This document shows, in pieces, positions 7,356 through 14,210 of a stretch of 27,655 bases of DNA. The notes beneath the pieces are model-generated. The model did no database searches. It was not told the origin of the DNA and worked only from the letters and a program-made list of their open reading frames with translations. This DNA is from an uncultured Mycolicibacterium sp. GTDB taxonomy: Bacteria; Actinomycetota; Actinomycetes; Mycobacteriales; Mycobacteriaceae. Numbering within the stretch: position 1 is the stretch's first letter; each line of letters starts with the position of its first letter. The translations under genes and the position numbers were made by a program. The stretch is taken from positions 1 through 27,655 of the forward strand of contig NZ_CALDGS010000154.1 of NCBI RefSeq assembly GCF_937941905.1. The letters run 5' to 3'.

Positions 7356-7947
7356 CGACCCCGGGGCGCAGCGCCTCGGGCAGGCTGGGCAGGAAGTGCC
7401 GGGTGGCGAAGGCGCGCAACTCGTCCGCGGTCTGCAGTGGTTCGGCGCTGGGCAGCAGCAGCACCATGGCGGCGTAGCGCAGGATGGTGTCGGCGAGGTC
7501 GTTGACCGCCGCCGGGCCGATCCGCTCGGCGAAGCCGTCCGGGAAGATCACCCGCAGCGCGGCGGCCATCCGCTCGATGGCCGCGCCCCAGTGCTGATGC
7601 GCCAGCGCCAGCACGTACCCCGGCTCGTCGCTGATCAGCCGGTGCAGCACGCGGTGTCTGCGGAACCGCAGGATGGACAGCGTGAACGCCTCGACGTAGT
7701 AGTTGTTGCCTTGCGGGCCATTGGCTTTCAGCTCGGCGGCGATGTCGGCGAACAGCGCGGCGTTCTCCCGGTCCACCACCGCGGCGATGAGCTCCTCGCG
7801 GCTGGTGAAGCGGCGGTAGATGGTGGTGCGGCTGACCCCGGCCCGGCGGGCGACGTCGTCGAGCGCGACCCGGCGGATGCCGTGCTGTTCGAACTCGGCG
7901 ACCGCGGCGTCGAGGATCGCGGCGGTGACGTCAGGCCGTGCGGCCAT
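7342..7947 (-). CDS. TetR family transcriptional regulator
   Basis: A 201-residue one-domain regulator. The N-terminal helix-turn-helix (about residues 5-50) reads VALDDVARRAGVSRTTIYRRFTSREEL, the classic TetR_N pattern. The C-terminal ligand domain is helical and not recognisable in detail. The start ATG at 7947 lies inside the end of the DUF2236 gene (17-nt overlap), so both are in one operon. The likely target is the operon's own promoter, where a 20-bp imperfect palindrome sits just before the first gene. The ligand is unknown; a hydrophobic substrate of the neighbouring oxygenase-like protein is a guess. Confidence 0.88.
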   Translation of the reverse strand: MAARPDVTAAILDAAVAEFEQHGIRRVALDDVARRAGVSRTTIYRRFTSREELIAAVVDRENAALFADIAAELKANGPQGNNYYVEAFTLSILRFRRHRVLHRLISDEPGYVLALAHQHWGAAIERMAAALRVIFPDGFAERIGPAAVNDLADTILRYAAMVLLLPSAEPLQTADELRAFATRHFLPSLPEALRPGVVRPV

Positions 7948-8803
7948 AGTGGGCGAAGCCCTTGCGTGCGAACTTGTTGTAGCGCACCGACATCGGCAGC
8001 CGGTTCCACAGCCAGTTCACCGGCCGCGACCGCCAGAACGCGGCGAACCGCTGGTAGCGCCGCTCCTGACGCTCGCTCCAGGGCAGGCCGAGCAGTTCGC
8101 GTGCCCGCGGCGGCAGCCCGCCGGTGGTCAGGAACGCCGCGACCGGGTTGAACACCACCGACACCACCCGCCACACCGCGGGGTGCACGGCCTTCGGGCA
8201 GGGAAACCCCTTGGTGACGTAGCCGACCCCGTACTTGGCGGTCTTGTGCGCGACGAGGACCTCGCTGAGCATGCGGTCCCAGTACCGCTCGAACTCGGCG
8301 TAGGTGGCCGGCATCGGCCGGTCGCTCACCCCGTAGCGGCGGTACCAGGTCTTGGACTCCAGGTAGATCCGCTCCTTCTCCTCCGGGGTGAGCCGCTTGA
8401 CGAAGGTGTCGGCGAAGTAGAGCACCTGGTCGACGAAGGTGGCATGCGCCCAGAAGTAGGTCTCCGGGTCCAGGGCGTGGTAGCGCCGCCCGTCGGGCAT
8501 CGTGCCCTTGATCCGGTGGTGGTAGTCGCGCACCTGCAGACCGGCGTTGTCCTCGTCGGTGCCGTACACCGTCATGAAGATCGGCGGCAGCGACCGGCGC
8601 ACCCGGGCGGCGGTGTCCTTGAAGAACACCGAGTGGTCCAGCACGCCCTGGCCGAGGTCGGCGAGCATGTTCTGCAGCACCGCCGGGCGCGGGCCGATGA
8701 GGAACATGCGGTTGTCGCCGAAGTACCGCCACACCAGCGAGTCCGGGCCCAGCGGCAACGCGTCGTCGCGGACCCCGGCCGATTCCTGCGCGAGCTCGGT
8801 CAT
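7931..8803 (-). CDS. DUF2236 / MpaB-like oxygenase family protein
   Basis: A 290-residue protein from ATG 8803 (a TTG at 8839 would add 12 residues). It resembles the DUF2236 family, which includes latex-clearing protein Lcp and mycophenolate oxygenase MpaB. Visible family features are SLVWRYFGDNRMFLIGPRPAVLQNM, a histidine in YFWAHATFVDQVLY that would fit a heme or metal ligand, and a basic C-terminal region. I prefer the ATG because a palindromic operator (8816-8835) lies directly before it and would otherwise be inside the coding sequence. It is followed by the overlapping tetR gene. Mycobacteria carry many such TetR-linked DUF2236 genes; the substrate is unknown. Confidence 0.8.
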   Translation of the reverse strand: MTELAQESAGVRDDALPLGPDSLVWRYFGDNRMFLIGPRPAVLQNMLADLGQGVLDHSVFFKDTAARVRRSLPPIFMTVYGTDEDNAGLQVRDYHHRIKGTMPDGRRYHALDPETYFWAHATFVDQVLYFADTFVKRLTPEEKERIYLESKTWYRRYGVSDRPMPATYAEFERYWDRMLSEVLVAHKTAKYGVGYVTKGFPCPKAVHPAVWRVVSVVFNPVAAFLTTGGLPPRARELLGLPWSERQERRYQRFAAFWRSRPVNWLWNRLPMSVRYNKFARKGFAHYGRTA

Positions 8804-8815
8804 GCGCAACAGTGT

Positions 8816-8835
8816 TACAAATTCCGAACTTTGTA
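8816..8835 (-). promoter_or_regulatory. Candidate TetR operator
   Basis: TACAAATTCCGAACTTTGTA is a 20-bp imperfect palindrome with 8 of 10 positions matching between half-sites and perfect TACAAA/TTTGTA arms. It is strikingly AT-rich for this genome and lies 12 nt before the ATG at 8803. On the minus strand a TAACAC -10-like hexamer overlaps one arm, so a bound repressor would block transcription. Confidence 0.55.
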
Positions 8836-8845
8836 CCAACCGGGT

Positions 8846-8885
8846 GTGAGCGGGCTCACTGCACCGGCCCGGCGGGGCGGGCCGG
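8846..8885 (-). terminator. Two hairpins downstream of the hemB-linked membrane gene cluster
   Basis: GTGAGC/GCTCAC (8846-8851 and 8854-8859) and, closer to the gene, CCGGCCCG/CGGGCCGG (8864-8871 and 8878-8885, 8-bp perfect stem, 6-nt loop) lie within 50 nt after the stop at 8894. No U-tract is present. They probably insulate the cluster from the next promoter. Confidence 0.45.
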
Positions 8886-8893
8886 CCCGGGCA

Positions 8894-9127
8894 TCAGCGC
8901 CGGCGGATCCGGGTGACGGCCAGCACCAGCAGCACGCCGGCGACGGTGGCCAGCAGCAGCGACAGCGCCAGCAGCGGGGCGTAGTAGCGCACCGACTCGA
9001 TGGACTCCACGCCCTCGGCGACCGGTGCGACCGTCACCGTGCTGCGGGAGGCCTGCCAGCTCAGGACGCTGCCGAACACCGCCACCAGGGCCGCGGCCAG
9101 CTCGGCGAGCACGCGGCGGTCGGTCAC
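8894..9127 (-). CDS. Small two-helix membrane protein
   Basis: A 77-residue protein from GTG 9127, overlapping the stop of the preceding gene by 4 nt (GTGA). Helices are at about residues 7-25 (LAELAAALVAVFGSVLSW) and 48-72 (YYAPLLALSLLLATVAGVLLVLAV), with a polar loop containing VAEGVESIES and a basic tail RIRRR. It resembles the small transmembrane gene found after hemB in M. tuberculosis (perhaps Rv0514; uncertain). Function unknown. Confidence 0.7.
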   Translation of the reverse strand: MTDRRVLAELAAALVAVFGSVLSWQASRSTVTVAPVAEGVESIESVRYYAPLLALSLLLATVAGVLLVLAVTRIRRR

Positions 9128-9600
9128 CGGCGGCGTTCCTCCACCAGCCGGACCAGCTCGGCGCGCAGCTGCCTGTGGTTGCGGGCCCAGGCCTGCGCGG
9201 TGCGGTCGTTGGTGAGCTTCAGCCCGATACCGGTGCGGCCGCGCGGCACCCCGGTGAGCTCGCCGAGCGCCCGGGCCGACTGCCACTTGGGGACCGCGTT
9301 GCCGGTGGGCTCGGGGTAGACCTCGACGATCTCGGCGACCCGGATGGTCTCGGTGCCCTCGCGCAACGCCTCGGGGGTGAGCTCGACCGAGGTGTGCACC
9401 CGGGCGGCGTGCACCTGCAGCGCCAGGAAGCCGGTGACCAGCACCAGGAAGATGCCGGGCATGAGCAGCTGGATGCCGTAGCCGGCCCAGCGCTGGATGA
9501 GCATCATCGCCACCGCCGAGGCCGGGCCGAGCAGCACCCACAGCCAGCTCGCGCCCTTCTCGTGGAACAGCACCTGCTGTCCGGTGGGGGTCTCGGTCAT
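9124..9600 (-). CDS. DUF3093-like membrane protein
   Basis: A 158-residue protein with two adjacent hydrophobic segments at about residues 18-35 and 40-62. A soluble C-terminal part contains LGELTGVPRGRTGIGLKLTNDRTAQAWARNHRQLRAEL. That pattern (short hairpin membrane anchor, then a domain ending in a WARxxxxLRAxL helix) resembles actinobacterial DUF3093 proteins. ATG at 9600 overlaps the stop of the upstream gene by 4 nt, and its stop overlaps the downstream gene. Function unknown. Confidence 0.72.
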   Translation of the reverse strand: MTETPTGQQVLFHEKGASWLWVLLGPASAVAMMLIQRWAGYGIQLLMPGIFLVLVTGFLALQVHAARVHTSVELTPEALREGTETIRVAEIVEVYPEPTGNAVPKWQSARALGELTGVPRGRTGIGLKLTNDRTAQAWARNHRQLRAELVRLVEERRR

Positions 9601-10055
9601 GTGTCGGCTCCCGGATCCAGGCCGTGGAACCAGGCGCTCGCCGCGGGCCGGGTGAACGCCACCACCCCGGCGATGATCGGGATGATCGCCAGCAGCGGCA
9701 CCAGCCCGGTGCCGACGAAGATCGTCATCAGCACCAGCACCAGCGCGGCGGCGATGCCGAGCGCGACGGCCGCCCGGCGGAACCGGTCGTCGGCGTCGCG
9801 GCGGGCCCGGCCGGACAGGTAGGCCAGCCCGATGCCGGCGACGGCGTAGAGCACCCCGACGCCGCGGCGCAGCACCAGGTACCGGCGGATCTCGTCGTCG
9901 GTGACGTCCTCGGGGACCACCGAGCGGATCAGGTCGAAGCTCATCGTGGCGACCAGCAGGCCGCCGCCGATGAGCAGCACCGCGCCCAGCGACAGCACCC
10001 AGAAGCCGATCTCGACGACGCGGGGCCGCCCGGGCGGCGTTGGGGATGCGGACAT
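9597..10055 (-). CDS. Four-helix conserved membrane protein
   Basis: A 152-residue protein with four hydrophobic segments (about 16-40, 67-83, 93-115 and 117-136) and short polar ends. A loop PEDVTDDEIRRYLVLRRG lies between the first two. No catalytic motif is seen and no family is recognised with confidence. ATG at 10055 is preceded by TAGGCT (10069-10064 on this strand), 8 nt from the start, so it may have its own leaderless promoter although it lies only 16 nt after the upstream gene. It is translationally coupled to the DUF3093-like gene downstream. Confidence 0.75.
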   Translation of the reverse strand: MSASPTPPGRPRVVEIGFWVLSLGAVLLIGGGLLVATMSFDLIRSVVPEDVTDDEIRRYLVLRRGVGVLYAVAGIGLAYLSGRARRDADDRFRRAAVALGIAAALVLVLMTIFVGTGLVPLLAIIPIIAGVVAFTRPAASAWFHGLDPGADT

Positions 10056-10063
10056 CGTCGGTC

Positions 10064-10069
10064 AGCCTA
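10064..10069 (-). promoter_or_regulatory. -10 element TAGGCT before the four-helix membrane gene
   Basis: The minus-strand TAGGCT lies 8 nt upstream of the ATG at 10055, in the 16-nt gap after the previous stop. It would give an internal, almost leaderless promoter for the three-gene membrane protein cluster. Confidence 0.45.
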
Positions 10070-10071
10070 GC

Positions 10072-10521
10072 TCAGCGGGACAGGAATTGATCCGCCTCGC
10101 GCCGGTGCAGCAGCACGATCCCGCCCACGATGAGCACCGACCCGACGATGCCGGTGACCGCGTAGACCACCGCCCCCACCGGGGGCCGGGCGTCGGAGAA
10201 CAGGTTCATCGCGGTGTAGGCCACCGCGGCGACCCCGCCGCCGGTCAGCACGGTGCGGGCCCACCGGTAGCCGTGCCGCAGCAGGAACAGGAAGGTCGCG
10301 GTGAGCACCGCGACCACAGCCAGGAACCCGCCGGAGAACGCGTAGGTCAGCAGCGGCGACATCGGCGGCGGCACGGTCAGCAGGTCGGTGACCGCGCCGG
10401 TCACCATCAGCGGCAGCGCGGCCAGCCACAGCCAGAACCCGGTGTCGACGTCGGCCGGCCGGGGCGGACGCGGCCCGGGCAGCGCCGGCCCGGTCGTCGG
10501 GGCGCCCGTCACCTCAGCCAT
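10072..10521 (-). CDS. Conserved membrane protein following hemB (Rv0513-like)
   Basis: A 149-residue protein. A Pro-rich N-terminal tail (residues 1-25) is followed by four hydrophobic segments at about 29-46, 57-82, 90-102 and 116-137. The start ATG at 10521 lies inside the 3' end of hemB (13-nt overlap in another frame), so it is the last gene of the hemACDB transcript. A membrane gene at this place is conserved in mycobacteria as I recall (Rv0513). No function can be assigned; a role in heme handling is only a positional guess. Confidence 0.78.
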   Translation of the reverse strand: MAEVTGAPTTGPALPGPRPPRPADVDTGFWLWLAALPLMVTGAVTDLLTVPPPMSPLLTYAFSGGFLAVVAVLTATFLFLLRHGYRWARTVLTGGGVAAVAYTAMNLFSDARPPVGAVVYAVTGIVGSVLIVGGIVLLHRREADQFLSR

Positions 10522-11489
10522 CCGGCGGCCTGCACCGCCCAGTAGGTCAGCACGATGTCGGCGCCGGCGCGGCGGATGCTGGTCAGGGTCTCCAGCACGA
10601 CGGTGCGTTCGTCGATCCAGCCGTTGGCCGCGGCGGCGGCGATCATCGAGTACTCGCCCGAGACCTGGTAGGCCGCCACCGGCACCGGGGAGATGTCGGC
10701 GGCCGCGCGCACGATGTCCAGGTAGCCCAGCGCGGGCTTGATCATCACCATGTCCGCGCCCTCGTCGATGTCGAGGGCGACCTCGTGCACCGACTCCCGG
10801 GTGTTGGCCGGGTCCTGCTGGTAGGTGCGCCGGTCGCCCCGCAGGCTGGAGCCGACGGCCTCCCGGAACGGCCCGTAGAACCCGGACGCGTACTTGGCGG
10901 CGTAGGCCAGGATCGCGGTGTCGGTGTGCCCGGCGGCGTCGAGCGCATCGCGGATGGCGGCCACCTGACCGTCCATCATGCCGCTCGGCCCCACCACGTG
11001 GGCGCCCGATTCCGCTTGCGCCACAGCGAGTCTGGCGTAGTGCTCGATGGTGGCGTCGTTGTCCACCCGGCCGTGGGTGTCGAGCACCCCGCAGTGACCG
11101 TGGTCGGTGAACTCGTCCAGGCAGGTGTCGGCCATCAGCACGGTGGCGTCGCCGAGGTCGGCGGCCAGATCGCGCAGGGCGACGTTGAGGATGCCGTGCT
11201 CGGCCCAGCCGATCGAGCCCTCGGCGTCCTTGTCCTGCTCGCGCGGTACCCCGAACAGCATCAGCCCGCCCACCCCGGCGGCCACCGCCTCGGCGGCGGC
11301 CCGGCGCAGCGAGTCGCGGGTGTGCTGCACCACCCCCGGCATGGAGGCGATCGGCCGCGGCTCGCCGATGCCGTCGGCGACGAACATCGGCAGCACCAGA
11401 TGCCGTGGCTCCAGCGAGGTCTCGGCGACCAGGCGGCGGATGGCCGGGGTGCTCCGCAACCGGCGCGGCCGGTGCCGCGGGAATCCCAT
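10509..11489 (-). CDS. hemB: Delta-aminolevulinic acid dehydratase (porphobilinogen synthase)
   Basis: A 326-residue enzyme that condenses two 5-aminolevulinate molecules into porphobilinogen. The metal-binding stretch ADTCLDEFTDHGHCG has cysteines at 123 and 133 but aspartate at 125, where the classic three-cysteine zinc site has its middle cysteine. Schiff-base lysines are K199 (AYAAKYAS) and K251 (MIKPALGY). Length is normal. ATG at 11489 is 5 nt after the hemD stop; a GGAGG about 11 nt upstream lies inside the end of hemD. It is the fourth gene of the hemA-hemC-hemD-hemB operon. Confidence 0.96.
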   Translation of the reverse strand: MGFPRHRPRRLRSTPAIRRLVAETSLEPRHLVLPMFVADGIGEPRPIASMPGVVQHTRDSLRRAAAEAVAAGVGGLMLFGVPREQDKDAEGSIGWAEHGILNVALRDLAADLGDATVLMADTCLDEFTDHGHCGVLDTHGRVDNDATIEHYARLAVAQAESGAHVVGPSGMMDGQVAAIRDALDAAGHTDTAILAYAAKYASGFYGPFREAVGSSLRGDRRTYQQDPANTRESVHEVALDIDEGADMVMIKPALGYLDIVRAAADISPVPVAAYQVSGEYSMIAAAAANGWIDERTVVLETLTSIRRAGADIVLTYWAVQAAGWLR

Positions 11490-11494
11490 GCGGC

Positions 11495-13243
11495 TCAGCG
11501 CCTCCGGCTCTTCTTGCGCGGCGGCGGCAGCGCACCCTCGGCACGCAGCCGGGCGGCGTGCTCGGCCAGCGCGTCGACCAGCGGGCCGACCTGGGCGACC
11601 TCCGGCTGCACGTCGACCCGCAGGCCGAACTCGATCGCGGTCTCGGCGGTCTTCGGGCCGATGCAGGCCACGATGGTGCGGGCGTGCGGCTTGCCGGCGA
11701 TGCCGACCAGGTTGCGCACGGTCGAGCTGGAGGTGAAGCACACCGCGTCGAACCCGCCGGTCTTGATCATCTCGCGGGTGTGCGCCGGCGGCGGCGCGGC
11801 CCGCACCGTGCGGTAGGCGGTGACGTCCTCGATCTCCCAGCCGCGTTCGCGCAGCCCCTCGGCCAGCGTCTCGGTGGCGATGTCGGCGCGCGGCAGCAGC
11901 ACCCGGTTGACCGGGTCGAAGATCTCGTCGTAGGGCGGGAACTCCTCGAGCAGGCCCAGCGAGGACTGCTCGCCCGACGGCACCAGCTCCGGGTTGATGC
12001 CGAAGGCGCGCACCCGGTCGGCGGTGGCCTGCCCGACGCAGGCGATCTTCACGCCGGAGAACGCGCGGGCGTCCAGCCCGAACTCGCGGAACTTCTCCCA
12101 CACCGCGCGCACCGCGTTGGTGGAGGTGAACACCACCCACTGGAACCGGCCGTCGACCAGCCCCTTGACGGCGCGCTCCATCTGCGCCGGGCTGCGCGGC
12201 GGCTCGACGGCGATGGTGGGCACCTCGATCGGGGTGGCGCCGTGGGCGATGAGCCGCTCGCTCATCTCGCCGGCCTGGTCCTTGGTGCGCGGCACCAGCA
12301 CGGTCCAGCCGTACAGGGCGCGGCTCTCCCACCAGTTCAGCTTGGCGCGGTTGTTCACGGTCTTGCCGATGGTGACCACCAGGGTGCCGTTCTGGAACGG
12401 CTGCTCGACCCCGAACGGGTCGGTGGCCATCAGCGGGCCCTTGTCGGTCAGCCCGGCCAGCGTGGTCTCCACCGAACGCTGCTGGCAGGTGGTGCCGTTG
12501 CCGGTGACCACCACGGGCGTGGTGTCGGCCAGCCCGTACTCGATCAGCGTGCGCGCGGTGTCCGGCAGATGCGACGCGGTGGCCTGCAGGATCAGCGGGC
12601 CGGGCGCGGCGGCCAGGGCGCCCCAGTCCACATCGCCCCGGACGTCGGCGACGGTGTGGGTGGAGCCCACCGGCAGCCCGGCGTAGGTGGGCACCGCGGT
12701 GGTGTCGGGCAGGCCCGGGACGATCTCGAAGTCCAGGTGGGTGCGGGCCAGCGCGGTGACCTCCTCGACGACCGAGTCGTTCGACAGCGGGTCGCCGGCG
12801 ACCAGGCGCACCACGTCCACCCCGGCGCGCGCCTCGTGGGCCAGCGTCTTGGCGACCTCGGCGGGGTCCCCGAGCGCGGGGCGGACGTCCGGGCCGGTCG
12901 GCTCGGCGGCCTCCCCGGTCGCCGCGTCGCCGGCCGTCGCGGCCTCGGTGTCGGTCCTGGCGGGCTCCTCGGCAGCCTGCTTGGCCTGCGCGTCCTCGTC
13001 GGCCTTGCGGGTGCGGGTCGGCTTGTCGGTGGCCTTCCCGGTGGCCTGAGCCTCGGCCCGCGCCGACCCGACGACCGCCAGCACGGCCTCGGGAACGTCG
13101 GGGTCGGTGAACACCAGCACCGCGTTGGCGAGTACCGTGTGCGCACGTTGGGTCAGCAGGCCAGGGTCCCCGGGACCGGCGCCCACATACGTGATGCGGC
13201 CGGGCTTGGGTTTCCGCCCTCGCATGCTCACCTGCCGAGTCAT
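11495..13243 (-). CDS. hemD: Uroporphyrinogen-III synthase fused to a methyltransferase-like (CobA) domain
   Basis: A 582-residue fusion. The N-terminal part (about 16-300) resembles uroporphyrinogen-III C-methyltransferase: VGAGPGDPGLLT at 20-31, AGDPLSNDSVVEEV, VPGLPDTTAVPTYAGLPVG and TGNGTTCQQR. The C-terminal part (about 308-565) is uroporphyrinogen-III synthase, which cyclises hydroxymethylbilane to uroporphyrinogen III. An Ala/Glu/Thr/Lys-rich, probably disordered stretch (about 61-118, DNA 12890-13063) interrupts the methyltransferase domain. The GDPxxFGRG and PLTHR-type signatures of active methyltransferases are altered, so methylation may be lost. ATG at 13243 has GGGAG 4 nt upstream; an in-frame ATG at 13225 is an alternative. 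It lies 16 nt after hemC. Confidence 0.93.
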   Translation of the reverse strand: MTRQVSMRGRKPKPGRITYVGAGPGDPGLLTQRAHTVLANAVLVFTDPDVPEAVLAVVGSARAEAQATGKATDKPTRTRKADEDAQAKQAAEEPARTDTEAATAGDAATGEAAEPTGPDVRPALGDPAEVAKTLAHEARAGVDVVRLVAGDPLSNDSVVEEVTALARTHLDFEIVPGLPDTTAVPTYAGLPVGSTHTVADVRGDVDWGALAAAPGPLILQATASHLPDTARTLIEYGLADTTPVVVTGNGTTCQQRSVETTLAGLTDKGPLMATDPFGVEQPFQNGTLVVTIGKTVNNRAKLNWWESRALYGWTVLVPRTKDQAGEMSERLIAHGATPIEVPTIAVEPPRSPAQMERAVKGLVDGRFQWVVFTSTNAVRAVWEKFREFGLDARAFSGVKIACVGQATADRVRAFGINPELVPSGEQSSLGLLEEFPPYDEIFDPVNRVLLPRADIATETLAEGLRERGWEIEDVTAYRTVRAAPPPAHTREMIKTGGFDAVCFTSSSTVRNLVGIAGKPHARTIVACIGPKTAETAIEFGLRVDVQPEVAQVGPLVDALAEHAARLRAEGALPPPRKKSRRR

Positions 13244-13259
13244 TTTCTCTCCCACAGCT

Positions 13260-14207
13260 TCAGTTGAGATCCGCCATGAGCTCGCGCGCACCCAGGTCGA
13301 ACAACTCCGCGGCCACCGACCTGCCGAGCTCGGTGGCCCGTTCCGGAGTGCCGATTCCGGACGCGCGGATCACATCGGATCCGTCCAGCGCCGCCACGCA
13401 CGCGCGCAGCGACAGCTCGTCGAAGACGCGGCCCTCCTCATCGATAGACTCGACCACCTCGGCGATCGCGCCCACCGGTGCGGAGCATCCCGCCTCCAGT
13501 TCGGCGAGCAGGACTCGCTCTGCAGTGACCGCGGCCCGCGTCTCGGCGTGATCCAACTGCGCCAGCACCGCGACGAGTTCGTCGTCATCGGCGCGACACT
13601 CGACCGCGAGCGCCCCCTGAGCGGGTGCGGGCAGCATCTGCACCGGCTCGAGGGTCTCGGTGACGACGTCGAGCCGTCCGAGCCGGGCCAGACCCGCCCG
13701 GGCGACCACGATGCCGTCGAGGTCACCGTTGCCAACCCTGTTCAACCTGGTATCTAGGTTGCCTCGAAGGGGGCGGATTTCCAAACCGAGACCCAGTGCG
13801 CTAAGCTGTGCGGCCCTCCGCAGGCTGGAGGTGCCGATCACCGAGCCCGGCGGCAACTCCCCGAGCACCAGGCCGTCGCGGGCCACCAGGGCGTCACGGG
13901 GGTCCTCCCGCGGCGGCACGGCGGCCACGGTCAGGCCGGGTTCGGGCGCGGTCGGCAGATCCTTGTGGGAGTGCACGGCCGCGTCCACGCGACCGTCGAG
14001 GATGGCCTCCCGCAGCGCGGCGGTGAACAGCCCCATGCCGCCGATCTCGAGGATGGGGCCCTGGTTGCGGTCCCCCTCGGTGGTGATCGGCACGAGTTCG
14101 GCCGGCTGGCCGTTGGCGATCAGGGCGTCTCTGACAGTGCCGGCCTGGGTCATCGCCAGCAGGCTGGCACGCGTTCCAATCCGGATTACCCGGTCACGTG
14201 ACGTCAA
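13260..14207 (-). CDS. hemC: Porphobilinogen deaminase (hydroxymethylbilane synthase)
   Basis: A 315-residue enzyme that joins four porphobilinogens into hydroxymethylbilane. Catalytic D83 is in VHSHKDLPT. The substrate-binding arginines are in GTSSLRRAAQL and IRPLRGNLDTRL. The dipyrromethane cofactor cysteine is C241 in LEAGCSAPVG. The start appears to be TTG at 14207, 3 nt after the hemA stop. No ATG or GTG lies in frame before the conserved RIGTRAS (the valine before it is GTA), so a rare TTG start coupled to hemA translation is the simplest reading. Second gene of the heme operon. Confidence 0.95.
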   Translation of the reverse strand: MTSRDRVIRIGTRASLLAMTQAGTVRDALIANGQPAELVPITTEGDRNQGPILEIGGMGLFTAALREAILDGRVDAAVHSHKDLPTAPEPGLTVAAVPPREDPRDALVARDGLVLGELPPGSVIGTSSLRRAAQLSALGLGLEIRPLRGNLDTRLNRVGNGDLDGIVVARAGLARLGRLDVVTETLEPVQMLPAPAQGALAVECRADDDELVAVLAQLDHAETRAAVTAERVLLAELEAGCSAPVGAIAEVVESIDEEGRVFDELSLRACVAALDGSDVIRASGIGTPERATELGRSVAAELFDLGARELMADLN

Positions 14208-14210
14208 GCG

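Noticed and set aside
8804..8839. TTG start adding 12 residues to the DUF2236 protein
   Set aside because: It would put the palindromic operator inside the coding region; the ATG at 8803 fits the regulatory layout better.
11405..13267. Plus-strand 620-codon frame antisense to hemD
   Set aside because: Its composition (Gly/Gln/His/Arg-rich) is a typical shadow of a high-GC gene, and the minus strand encodes the clear HemD fusion.
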